28,363 bases of DNA, taken from positions 1 through 28,363 of the forward strand of contig JBKOWY010000186.1 of the NCBI GenBank assembly GCA_046724655.1. The letters run 5' to 3'. The stretch's first letter is position 1. Each line of letters opens with the position of its first letter. Under the pieces are notes generated by a model. That model was not told the DNA's origin. It saw only the letters and a list, made by a program, of their open reading frames with translations, and ran no database searches. This DNA comes from JALZAA01 sp046724655. Its GTDB lineage: Bacteria; Actinomycetota; Acidimicrobiia; IMCC26256; JACDBD01. This document shows, in pieces, positions 1 through 6,365 of the stretch. The position numbers and the translations under genes are program-made.

Positions 1-62
1 CCCATCTGCCCTGGTCAGCGGCCATCCTCGTAGCTGTCACACCGCCTCCGCACAATGGGCGC

Positions 63-1190
63 ATGACCTTCCTCATCGTCATGGTGGCCGTGATCGTCGG
101 GCTGGCAGCCGGTGGTGTGCTCGCGGCCGTCCTCGTCCGCCAGCAGCGGACCACGTCCGGCGAGCTGCTCGAGCAGCTTGTCACCACGAACCAGGCTGTC
201 ATCGGCGCCGAGCGGGACCGTTCGAAGCTTGAGTTCGACGGCCGGAAGTCGCTGATCGACCAGCACCTCGAAGCGATGGCGGCACGCCTCGACCAAGTGA
301 GCGACCTGGTGCGCGTGTTCGAGGCCGACCGCGACCAGAAGTTCGGCCAGCTCAGCCAGCAGCTCTCGCAGCAGCGCCAGGGCCTGGCCGACCTCCTCCA
401 CACGACGCAGAGCCTTCGCGAGGTGCTCGCGAGCCCCAAGAGCCGCGGCCGCTGGGGGGAGCGCATGGCGGAGGACGTGCTCCGGCTGGCCGACTTCATC
501 GAGAACGTGAACTACCGGAAGCAGCGGGCGGCCGTCGGCGGGCACGGGATCCCCGACTTCACCTTCTTCCTGCCCAACGATCTCGTCGTGCACATGGACG
601 TCAAGTTCCCGCTCGACAACTACGTCCGGTACGTCGAGGCAGCCTCCGACCTCGACCGCAAGCGCTACCGCGACGACTTCCTGCGCGACGTGCGCAGCCG
701 CGTGAAGGAGCTCGGCACGCGTGAGTACGTCGACCCCGCCGGCGGCACGGTCGACTTCGTGCTGCTCTTCATCCCGAATGAGCAGCTGTACACGTTCATC
801 CACGAGGCCGACGAGTCGATCGTCCAGGAAGCCTCGCGCCGGCGTGTCGTGCTGTGCTCTCCGCTCACGCTCCTGGCGGTACTGGCGTTGATCCGGCAGA
901 CGTGCGAGAACTTTCAGCTCGCGCGCCGCTCCGACGAGATTCTCGGCCTGCTCGGGCACTTCTTCGAGCAGTGGGAGAAGTTCGTGGGCCAGATGGAGAC
1001 ACTGGGCAAACGCATCGACAGCACGAGCAAGGAGTACGAGGCGCTCGTCGGGACGCGCAAGCGCATGCTCGAGAAGCGGATCTCCGAGATCAATGCGCTC
1101 CGGAGCGACAGCCCGGCGCTGACACCCGTCGCCGACGAGGACGACGGGGAGGACGACGGCTTCGGCGGCGCGTTGGCGCTCGAGGCTTGA
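63..1190 (+). CDS. rmuC: RmuC-family DNA recombination protein
   Basis: A 375-residue protein of the RmuC family, whose E. coli member limits recombination between short inverted repeats; the biochemical activity is not settled. An N-terminal membrane segment lies at about residues 2-25 (hydrophobic, ending in VRQQR). A long charged helical region rich in Gln, Leu and Arg follows to about residue 115, as expected for the coiled coil. The conserved core starts near SPKSRGRWGERMAEDVLR and includes DFTFFLPND, MDVKFPLDNY and the FIPNEQLYTFIHEAD stretch; this core is the reason for the call. The C-terminus is acidic (EDDGEDDGFGG). The ATG is preceded by CACAAT with a 6-nt gap, close to the TANNNT arrangement of neighbouring gene heads, and no clear Shine-Dalgarno sequence is visible. 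fxsA follows in the same direction after a short palindrome. Confident in family, not in function. Confidence 0.93.
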   Translation: MTFLIVMVAVIVGLAAGGVLAAVLVRQQRTTSGELLEQLVTTNQAVIGAERDRSKLEFDGRKSLIDQHLEAMAARLDQVSDLVRVFEADRDQKFGQLSQQLSQQRQGLADLLHTTQSLREVLASPKSRGRWGERMAEDVLRLADFIENVNYRKQRAAVGGHGIPDFTFFLPNDLVVHMDVKFPLDNYVRYVEAASDLDRKRYRDDFLRDVRSRVKELGTREYVDPAGGTVDFVLLFIPNEQLYTFIHEADESIVQEASRRRVVLCSPLTLLAVLALIRQTCENFQLARRSDEILGLLGHFFEQWEKFVGQMETLGKRIDSTSKEYEALVGTRKRMLEKRISEINALRSDSPALTPVADEDDGEDDGFGGALALEA

Positions 1191-1208
1191 CCGACCGGAA
1201 CGGTCGGT
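1190..1208. promoter_or_regulatory. 8-bp perfect inverted repeat between rmuC and fxsA
   Basis: ACCGACCG, then a GAA spacer, then CGGTCGGT: arms at 1190-1197 and 1201-1208. It begins on the last base of the rmuC stop codon and runs into the TAGCAT box of fxsA. As DNA it resembles the two-fold operators used by TetR-type repressors. As RNA it would be a short hairpin without a U-tract. An operator overlapping the fxsA promoter or an attenuating hairpin are both possible; no regulator gene is adjacent. Confidence 0.4.
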
Positions 1209-1213
1209 AGCAT
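1208..1213 (+). promoter_or_regulatory. -10-like box TAGCAT ahead of fxsA
   Basis: TAGCAT is followed by six bases and an in-frame GTG at 1220. This spacing fits a leaderless transcript starting at or next to the start codon, a pattern seen repeatedly at gene heads in this window. No convincing -35 box was found. Confidence 0.5.
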
Positions 1214-1219
1214 TTGCTC

Positions 1220-1675
1220 GTGCTCCTGTTCCTCGTCGCGCTGTTCATCGTCGTCCCGCTGATCGAGATCGCGGTGATCATCCAGGTGGGGCAATGGCTC
1301 GGCGTGCTCAACACGATCGGGTTGCTGCTGCTCGTGTCGGTCGTGGGCGCCTGGCTCGTGAAACGGCAGGGTCTCGGGGCCTTGCGCCGGATCCGCGACC
1401 AGCAACAGGAGGGGAAGGTCCCGGCGGTGGCGGTGTTCGACGGGGCGCTGATCCTCGTCGCCGGTGTGCTGCTGCTGTTCCCGGGCTTCGTCACCGACGT
1501 CTTCGGATTGCTGCTCCTCGTTCCGCCCGTTCGCGCCGCGGTGCGTGCCTTCCTGCGGCGTCGCTTCCGGGCCCGCGTGCGAGTCGTGCGGTCGGCGAGG
1601 TGGCAGACGGACCGCCCGTGGTATCCGTCGTCCCGCCCGCCCGAGCCGCCGCCCTCGATCCCGCCCGGTCAGTAG
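1220..1675 (+). CDS. fxsA: FxsA family membrane protein
   Basis: A 151-residue small integral membrane protein of the FxsA family, named for E. coli FxsA, whose overexpression relieves exclusion of phage T7 by the F plasmid; its normal role is unknown. Hydrophobic segments fall at roughly residues 1-17, 22-43 and 70-105. Family hallmarks are the N-terminal LIEIAVIIQVGQWLG stretch, the GAWLVKRQG turn and the LLLFPGFVTDVFGLLLLVPP segment. The C-terminal tail is basic then proline-rich (PPEPPPSIPPGQ) and probably cytoplasmic. I place the start at GTG 1220 because it lies six bases after the TAGCAT box; an in-frame TTG at 1214 directly abuts the box and would add two residues. The stop overlaps the end of the convergent zinc-ribbon gene by 7 nt. 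Confidence 0.88.
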   Translation: MLLFLVALFIVVPLIEIAVIIQVGQWLGVLNTIGLLLLVSVVGAWLVKRQGLGALRRIRDQQQEGKVPAVAVFDGALILVAGVLLLFPGFVTDVFGLLLLVPPVRAAVRAFLRRRFRARVRVVRSARWQTDRPWYPSSRPPEPPPSIPPGQ

Positions 1676-1875
1676 GGCCCGTCGCAGCACGAGTCGCGCC
1701 AGCCGCACTCCGGGCACCGGTAGTGCGCGTGCTCCTCGCGCATCGAAGCGCCGCAGGCCAGGCACGTCGTCGACAGCTCGCACTGGTCGCTCCCATGGTC
1801 GCCGTCCCAGGCTCCGGCTCTGCGGCGACGGTCGGCAAAGCCGCCGTCGCCGCAGACGGGCGCACGCTCGCTCAT
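1669..1875 (-). CDS. Small zinc-ribbon protein carrying an in-frame repeat insertion
   Basis: A 68-residue protein. The C-terminal part has two cysteine pairs (C38-x2-C41 and C54-x2-C57), plus C63-C64, in HYRCPECGWRDSCCDGPY. I recognise this as a type of small zinc-ribbon protein of Actinomycetota, function unknown. Residues 8-28 (CGDGGFADRRRR to DGDHG) are not zinc-ribbon-like and are encoded exactly by copy 1 of the dispersed hairpin repeat, so the repeat appears to have been inserted in frame just after the start. The ATG at 1875 is preceded by TACGCT with an 8-nt gap. The gene ends 7 nt inside the convergent fxsA. An alternative view is that translation begins after the repeat, but no good start codon is visible there. 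Confidence 0.7.
   Translation of the reverse strand: MSERAPVCGDGGFADRRRRAGAWDGDHGSDQCELSTTCLACGASMREEHAHYRCPECGWRDSCCDGPY
1793..1856 (-). repeat. Dispersed hairpin repeat, copy 1
   Basis: On the + strand the copy opens with CCATGGTCGCCGTC at 1793, passes through CTCCGGCTC, then forms a strong hairpin. Arms of 13 bp at 1819-1831 and 1844-1856 are perfectly complementary. Inside them are a bulged T, a 4-bp CGGC/GCCG stem and an AAA loop. Copies 2 (17579-17647) and 3 (12331-12382) share the same order of elements and the same orientation. This copy is read in frame as residues 8-28 of the zinc-ribbon protein. Confidence 0.85.
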
Positions 1876-1883
1876 CGCGAGCG

Positions 1884-1889
1884 AGCGTA
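1884..1889 (-). promoter_or_regulatory. -10-like box TACGCT of the zinc-ribbon gene
   Basis: On the - strand TACGCT precedes the ATG at 1875 by eight bases, consistent with leaderless transcription. No Shine-Dalgarno sequence lies in the gap. Confidence 0.45.
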
Positions 1890-1918
1890 TCGACGGCGGC
1901 TGGTCGGTTCGCGGACCG

Positions 1919-2713
1919 TCAGGTGAGCCGCAGCAGCTCGGGGGCGACGGGGGCGTCGACCCGACGGGCGAGCGCGTCGGGCACGTCGAGGCCGGTAGGA
2001 CCGGCGACGCGCTCGAAACGAGCCATGTCGATGAACGCGTGCCCGGCGCGGTCCGGGTCGGCCCGCTCGAGCTCGTGCCGGACCGACACGAAGAGGCGCT
2101 CCGGGAGCACTCGGCCTACTCCGGCCACCAGCCAGACTCTGGTACCGCCGGAAGCGAGCGTGGCCAGCAAGTCCGGTGCGTCTTCGGGCACGACCGCGCA
2201 GGTCGGGCTGGCCGCGGTTGCCTCGACGAGCAGATGGGACGGCCCGAACGCGGCGACCTCGACCTCGCTGACCACGCGCACGGGCGGCTCACGCCGCGCC
2301 AGCCGTATGCGTAGGTGGTCACCACCGGAGCGGCGCCGCACCGACAGCGCATGGAGGTCGGGGCGCTCCGCCAGTGCCGCACCGGCGAGGTCGGGCCAGC
2401 CCAGCACCGCGATCGGCTCGTCGTGCGGGAAGGGGAGGAGGCTCGCGAGTCGCTCGGCGGTCTGGTCCTCGCTCACGAGGCTCCATGCTTGCCAGGCGGC
2501 GTCGGCCGCATCCGGCGCGGTGAGTACGCGTGCGCACAGCCACCACAACGCTCCTGACGACGAGTGGTACGACAACAAGCGCCGGCACGCGACAACCAGC
2601 CCGGCAGGGTCATCGGCGAAACCGGCGAGGCAATCGGCCGCTTCCGACACGAGCGCGGCATCGTCCTCGTCCGACCAGCGAGCGAGGTAGCGCAAGCGTT
2701 CGAACGGTTGCAC
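1919..2713 (-). CDS. Conserved hypothetical protein, unknown function
   Basis: A 264-residue protein that I do not recognise. It has codon use like its neighbours and fills the gap between two other genes without overlap. The N-terminal third is helical and rich in Ala and Leu (RYLARWSDEDDAALVSEAADCLAGF). An LSYHSSSGALWWLCARVL segment lies at about residues 47-64. The C-terminal half looks like an alpha/beta fold (VRVVSEVEVAAFGPSHLLVEATA, WLVAGVGRVLP). There is no signal peptide or clear membrane segment and no recognisable catalytic motif. The GTG start at 2713 follows TACTGT by 7 nt, suggesting its own leaderless promoter in the 39-nt gap after the acyl-CoA dehydrogenase gene. Confidence 0.75.
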   Translation of the reverse strand: MQPFERLRYLARWSDEDDAALVSEAADCLAGFADDPAGLVVACRRLLSYHSSSGALWWLCARVLTAPDAADAAWQAWSLVSEDQTAERLASLLPFPHDEPIAVLGWPDLAGAALAERPDLHALSVRRRSGGDHLRIRLARREPPVRVVSEVEVAAFGPSHLLVEATAASPTCAVVPEDAPDLLATLASGGTRVWLVAGVGRVLPERLFVSVRHELERADPDRAGHAFIDMARFERVAGPTGLDVPDALARRVDAPVAPELLRLT

Positions 2714-2720
2714 GCAACGG

Positions 2721-2726
2721 ACAGTA
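2721..2726 (-). promoter_or_regulatory. -10-like box TACTGT ahead of the 264-aa gene
   Basis: On the - strand TACTGT is followed by seven bases and the GTG at 2713. This is the same leaderless-type spacing seen elsewhere in the window. Confidence 0.5.
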
Positions 2727-2752
2727 CCCCTGCGTGCGGCGACAACCCGGTC

Positions 2753-3967
2753 CTACGTGTCGGCGCGCGGCTCCTTGGGCAACCCGAGGACGCGCTCACC
2801 GACGATGTTGCGCATGACCTCGTCGGTGCCGCCGGCGATGCGGAAGCCCGGGACGCCGAGGACGAGCTCGGCCCACGCGTACGTACCCCATTCGCCCGTG
2901 TCGCCCGCGAGTCGAGGACCGAGCATGGCGGCGAGCAGGTCGGCGACGACCTGGAAGTTCTGGGTCAACGCCAGCTTGCCGATCGACATCTCGGGACCGG
3001 GGAGTTGCCCGGCGCGGACCTTGGCCATCGCCCGCTGGTTGGTATAGCGCGCGACCTGCGTCCGGACATACGCGTCGGCGAGCCGCTGACGCACGAGCGG
3101 GTCGTCGGCGCACCCGAGATAGCGAGCCAGCTCCACGAACCGTGTGATGCTCGCCGCGCCACCAAACCCGCCACCGCCGATGGCGGCGCGCTCGTTCATG
3201 AGCGTCGTCAGCGCCACCGTCCAGCCTTCGTCGACGTCACCGAGCCGGTGCGAATCGTGCACGCGAACGTCGTCGAAGAACACCTCGTTGAACGACGCCC
3301 CGCCGGTCATCTGCCGGAGAGGTCGCACCGTGACACCGGGCGCTTTCATGTCGACGAGCAGCATCGTCAGGCCCTTGTGCTTCGGCTTCTCCGGCGCCGT
3401 GCGCGTGATGATCTCGCCGATGTCGCTGAACTGCGCGCTCGAGGTCCATACCTTCTGCCCGTTGACCACCCACTCGTCGCCGTCGCGAACCGCCTTGGTC
3501 TGTATTCCGGCCAGATCGGAGCCTGCGACCGGCTCCGAGAACAGCTGGCACGCCACGAGGTCGCCACGATGGAGAGGTCGGAGGTAGCGCTCCTTCACTT
3601 CGGAGATGGCATGGGCGAGGATCGTCGGCGCGACCATGCCGAGGCCGACGGCGAACGGCTGTGTACTCGGAATGGTGTAGCGCGTCTGCAGGTCGCTGTA
3701 GGCGCGCTGGTAGTCGGCGGCGAGGCCTCGCCCGCCGTACTCGACCGGTCCCGTGATCCAGCCAAAGCCGACGTCGAATTCGCGCGCCTTCCAGTCCTTG
3801 GCTTCCCGGACCTCCGCCGCTTCCTCCTCGGGCGTCTTTTCGTCGAGGATGCCGACGCGATCCGGGCCTTCGCCCCAGACGAACTTCTGCTCGGTCCGCG
3901 GCTCCGCGTTGGCGTCGAGGAACGCCCTCGCGTCAGCGATGAACTCGTCGAGTGCGATGACGCTCAT
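2753..3967 (-). CDS. Acyl-CoA dehydrogenase (FadE-type)
   Basis: A 404-residue flavoprotein of the acyl-CoA dehydrogenase family, expected to introduce an alpha,beta double bond into an acyl-CoA thioester using FAD. The family signature CQLFSEPVAGSDLAG lies near residue 140, followed by the FAD-contacting VVNGQKVWTSSAQ. The C-terminal helix carries FRIAGGTDEVMRNIVGERVLGLP. In medium-chain enzymes the catalytic Glu sits in a YEGT motif; the matching segment here reads AGGT, so the base must come from elsewhere or the protein pairs with a second subunit, as some mycobacterial FadE proteins do (inference). The ATG is preceded by GAGGAG five bases upstream, a clear ribosome binding site. The SCP2-like gene lies upstream on the same strand. 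Substrate unknown; a steroid or branched acyl chain is possible but unproven. Confidence 0.93.
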   Translation of the reverse strand: MSVIALDEFIADARAFLDANAEPRTEQKFVWGEGPDRVGILDEKTPEEEAAEVREAKDWKAREFDVGFGWITGPVEYGGRGLAADYQRAYSDLQTRYTIPSTQPFAVGLGMVAPTILAHAISEVKERYLRPLHRGDLVACQLFSEPVAGSDLAGIQTKAVRDGDEWVVNGQKVWTSSAQFSDIGEIITRTAPEKPKHKGLTMLLVDMKAPGVTVRPLRQMTGGASFNEVFFDDVRVHDSHRLGDVDEGWTVALTTLMNERAAIGGGGFGGAASITRFVELARYLGCADDPLVRQRLADAYVRTQVARYTNQRAMAKVRAGQLPGPEMSIGKLALTQNFQVVADLLAAMLGPRLAGDTGEWGTYAWAELVLGVPGFRIAGGTDEVMRNIVGERVLGLPKEPRADT

Positions 3968-4073
3968 TCACTCTCCTCGCTACCGGCTTGCGTCCGTTCG
4001 GCCTTTGACCGATGTGTCAGGTTGCTCGACGCGGCATCGTATGCCCCGCGCGCGGTCGCCGTGACGACGGCTG

Positions 4074-4463
4074 CTACCGGTACGTCGTGACGGCGCGAAC
4101 TGGTGCGAACACGTCCTCGAGCGCCGCCAGCGCGTCGCTCGCTTGCCGCAGTAGCTGAAACTGGCCCTGCACCTTGAGCCGGCCGGCGGCGAGCGCGTCC
4201 TGCGCAGTGATCTCGCCCCGCTGGAGCTGCGCCGCGATGTCGTAGTCCGCGAAGAGCTTGAGGTCGGGCGCTCCGGCTGAACCAGGACGGACCCGTGCGC
4301 GACCACGTTCGAGGCGCAGGTGGTAGCTCACTTCACCATCGGGTCCGTCCCGCACCACCTGCTCCACCGTGAGCACCACCTCGGCCGCCGCGCCAGCGAA
4401 GGTTGCTCTCCGCGCAGCGGCGTCGAGTGCATCGATCCAGTCGGCGGACAGGAACTGGGGCAT
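4074..4463 (-). CDS. SCP2 sterol-binding domain protein
   Basis: A 129-residue single-domain protein resembling the SCP2 (sterol carrier protein 2) fold, which binds lipids or acyl-CoAs in a hydrophobic tunnel. Supporting features are the alternating strands EVVLTVEQVVRDGPDGEVSYHLRLERGRARV, the typical PDLKLFADYDIAAQLQRGEITAQDALAAGRLKVQG segment (Asp, the RG turn and the GRLKVQG strand) and the overall length. The start is ATG 4463, because it begins the conserved domain and has AAAGGAAG just upstream. It precedes the acyl-CoA dehydrogenase on the same strand across a gap of about 106 nt, so a shared role in acyl-CoA handling is plausible. The family assignment comes from pattern recognition and is good but not certain. 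Confidence 0.82.
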   Translation of the reverse strand: MPQFLSADWIDALDAAARRATFAGAAAEVVLTVEQVVRDGPDGEVSYHLRLERGRARVRPGSAGAPDLKLFADYDIAAQLQRGEITAQDALAAGRLKVQGQFQLLRQASDALAALEDVFAPVRAVTTYR

Positions 4464-4523
4464 CGTCTTCCTTTGCCATTGCGGTGCAGCCGTTCGACTC
4501 ATCCGCTGAGCAGGTCGGCAGCG

Positions 4524-4529
4524 TACGAT
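4524..4529 (+). promoter_or_regulatory. -10-like box TACGAT of the polyprenyl synthase gene
   Basis: TACGAT is followed by six bases (CACTCG) and then ATG 4536. This is the cleanest case in the window of a start codon directly at the expected transcription start. Confidence 0.55.
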
Positions 4530-4535
4530 CACTCG

Positions 4536-5627
4536 ATGGCATCGAGGGCGCAAGCGCGCCGGTTCAGCGAGAGCACCGCTCTCATCCCGCCGAGCCTGGC
4601 CGTGGTCGGCGGCCGGATCGAGCGGCGCATCGCGGCGCTTCTCGACGACGAGGTGGCCCGCTGGCGAGATGTCGACCCCGACCTCCAAGAGCCGCTCGTC
4701 GCGCTCCGAGATCTGATCCTGGCCGGGGGAAAGCGGCTTCGCCCGGCGTTCTGTCACTGGGCGTACGTCGGCGCCGGCGGTCGGCCCGACGATCCGATCG
4801 TCGTCGATGCAGGCGCCGCGCTCGAGATGTTGCACACGTTCGCGCTCGTGCACGACGACATCATGGACGGGTCCGGGATCCGCCGCAGCATGCCCGCCAT
4901 ACACCGGCGCTTCATGACCCGCCACGACATCCAACGTGGGCGGGGAGAAGCGCGCCGATACGGCGAAGGCGCCGCGATCCTCGTGGGGGACTTTGCTTTC
5001 GTCTACGCCGACATCCTGCTGCGTTCGATACCCGATGCCGCCCGCCCGATCTTCGACGAGCTCCGCCTCGAGCTCTGCGTCGGGCAATACCTCGACCTCG
5101 AGGGAACCGCGAGCGGGAGCAGCGACGCCGCGCAGGCGGAGAAGATCGAGCGTTACAAATCGGGGAAATACACGGTCGAGCGTCCGCTGCACCTCGGCGC
5201 CGCTCTCGCTGGTCGACTCGACGCCCTCAGCGATCCGTTGAGCAATTTCGGGCTGCCACTCGGGGAGGCGTTCCAGCTGCGCGACGACATTCTCGGTGTC
5301 TTCGGCGACGCGACGGTCACCGGTAAGCCCGTCGGCGACGACCTGCGCGAGGGAAAGCTCACTCCGCTCGTGGCCGCCGCGGCCGCTCGGGCGACGGGAC
5401 CGGCGGCGCGCATCCTCGACGGGATCGGCGATCCCGATCTCGACGACGACGACGTCGCCGCCCTCCAGGAGGTGCTGGTCGACACGGGCGCCGTTGACGA
5501 GGTCGAGCGCAGTGTCGAACGGCTCGTCGACCGGGCGCTGGACGCTCTGAGCGTGGCGCCGATCGCGTCCGAGGCCCGCCTCGCGCTCGAGGAGCTCGGC
5601 ACGTTCGTCGCCTGGCGCGACCGGTAG
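4536..5627 (+). CDS. Polyprenyl diphosphate synthase (GGPP synthase-like)
   Basis: A 363-residue trans-prenyltransferase of the IspA/CrtE type that condenses isopentenyl diphosphate with allylic diphosphates. The first aspartate-rich motif DDIMD is at residues 107-111, the second is DDILG in FQLRDDILGVFGD, and the substrate-contacting GGKRLRP is at 64-70. The longer open frame upstream (to 4320) is rejected because ATG 4536 sits six bases behind TACGAT and the upstream region is the divergent SCP2 gene. Product chain length cannot be read reliably. The adjacent decayed crtI and lycopene cyclase remnants suggest that it once supplied GGPP for carotenoids. Its intact frame implies continued use, perhaps for quinone side chains or other prenyl lipids (inference). 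Confidence 0.92.
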   Translation: MASRAQARRFSESTALIPPSLAVVGGRIERRIAALLDDEVARWRDVDPDLQEPLVALRDLILAGGKRLRPAFCHWAYVGAGGRPDDPIVVDAGAALEMLHTFALVHDDIMDGSGIRRSMPAIHRRFMTRHDIQRGRGEARRYGEGAAILVGDFAFVYADILLRSIPDAARPIFDELRLELCVGQYLDLEGTASGSSDAAQAEKIERYKSGKYTVERPLHLGAALAGRLDALSDPLSNFGLPLGEAFQLRDDILGVFGDATVTGKPVGDDLREGKLTPLVAAAAARATGPAARILDGIGDPDLDDDDVAALQEVLVDTGAVDEVERSVERLVDRALDALSVAPIASEARLALEELGTFVAWRDR

Positions 5628-5644
5628 CGACGCGGGACGACACC

Positions 5645-6073
5645 GTGCGCACGGTCGTGGTGGGCGCCGGCCTGGGCGGCGTCTCGGCTGCGTGTCAGTT
5701 GCCGGCCGCGGTCATGACGTCGTCGTCGTCGAGCGTGACGCCGTTCCCGGCGGGCGCGCGGGCGTCGTCGAGGAGGCGGGGTTCCGCATCGTTGCAGCGG
5801 ATCTTCTCCTTCCAAGCCATGTACGCCGGGCTCTCACCGTTCGAGGCGCTCGCCATCTATGGCGTGATCACGTACGGAAACCGTCGAGCGCGTCTACTTC
5901 GCCGACGGCGCCATCCATGAAGTTGCGCAAGGTCTCATGCGTGCCGCCGAGAAGGCCGGCGCCGCCTTCCAGCTCTGCTCGCCCGTCGAGCGCATCACCC
6001 GTCGAGCCGACGGGTCGGTGGATGGTGTACGGCTGGCCTCGGGCGAGCGTGTCACCGCCGACGCCGTTGTGTG
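5645..6073 (+). pseudogene. Decayed phytoene desaturase (crtI-like) remnant
   Basis: Three reading frames together give pieces of one CrtI-type FAD-dependent desaturase. From GTG 5645 comes the FAD-binding start RTVVVGAGLGGVSAACQL. Near 5701 one base is missing and the match continues in another frame as AGRGHDVVVVERDAVPGG to EEAGFRI (5702-5790). Around 5785-5805 a large internal part is deleted and the frame shifts back, giving RIFSFQAMYAGLSPFEALAIYG. Near 5877 two bases seem lost and the match resumes as TVERVYFADGAIHEVAQG, ending at ADAVV and a TGA at 6073. The last part of the protein is absent. CrtI proteins are normally about 500 residues and only about 140 remain here. Lesions of several kinds in one gene argue for real decay rather than one sequencing error. 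Confidence 0.82.
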
Positions 6074-6109
6074 ACCGGCCAGCCACACGATGCAGGACGG
6101 CGCGAATAG

Positions 6110-6291
6110 CGGTCGCGCAGTGCGACGCGCGGCGGTGAGGACCAGTGGTCGCGCGCAATCGCGAGGACGTCCCAGACGGCGAACACGAGGACCGTGGGAA
6201 CGAGGGCGACGAACAACCGGCGTGGTCGCCGCCACACCCGGGCGCCGAACACGAACTCGAGCAGGTACTGGTAGCGATCCACCGCGTCCAT
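6110..6291 (-). pseudogene. Truncated lycopene cyclase-domain remnant
   Basis: Reading from ATG 6291 on the - strand gives MDAVDRYQYL, then LEFVFGARVWRRPRRLF, then VLVFAVWDVLAIARDHW. This order matches the start of bacterial lycopene cyclase-domain proteins (CrtYc/CrtYd/CrtY-fusion type), which have DRYQYL, a membrane helix, LEF..GARV.RRPRR, and a second helix ending in WD..AI...HW. The first membrane helix between DRYQYL and LEF appears to be deleted in frame. After DHW the similarity is lost and only a low-complexity tail remains. The remnant converges with the crtI remnant. The end coordinate is approximate. A small functional membrane peptide cannot be excluded but seems unlikely. Confidence 0.68.
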
Positions 6292-6353
6292 TCTGACCGT
6301 GTGCGTCGCGAAGTGTTCGTTGCCTGAAGGCGGGTTGGACGGAGTCGCTTCGG

Positions 6354-6359
6354 TACTGT
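6354..6359 (+). promoter_or_regulatory. -10-like box TACTGT of the ABC transporter operon
   Basis: TACTGT is followed by six bases (CGAGCC) and GTG 6366. No Shine-Dalgarno sequence is present, again fitting a leaderless start. The stretch between 6292 and this box shows no gene. Confidence 0.5.
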
Positions 6360-6365
6360 CGAGCC

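Noticed and set aside
2564..4090. 508-codon open frame on the + strand opposite the acyl-CoA dehydrogenase
   Set aside because: It is a shadow of high-GC codon bias; the - strand gene has clear family motifs and a ribosome site, and the + reading has no recognisable domain.
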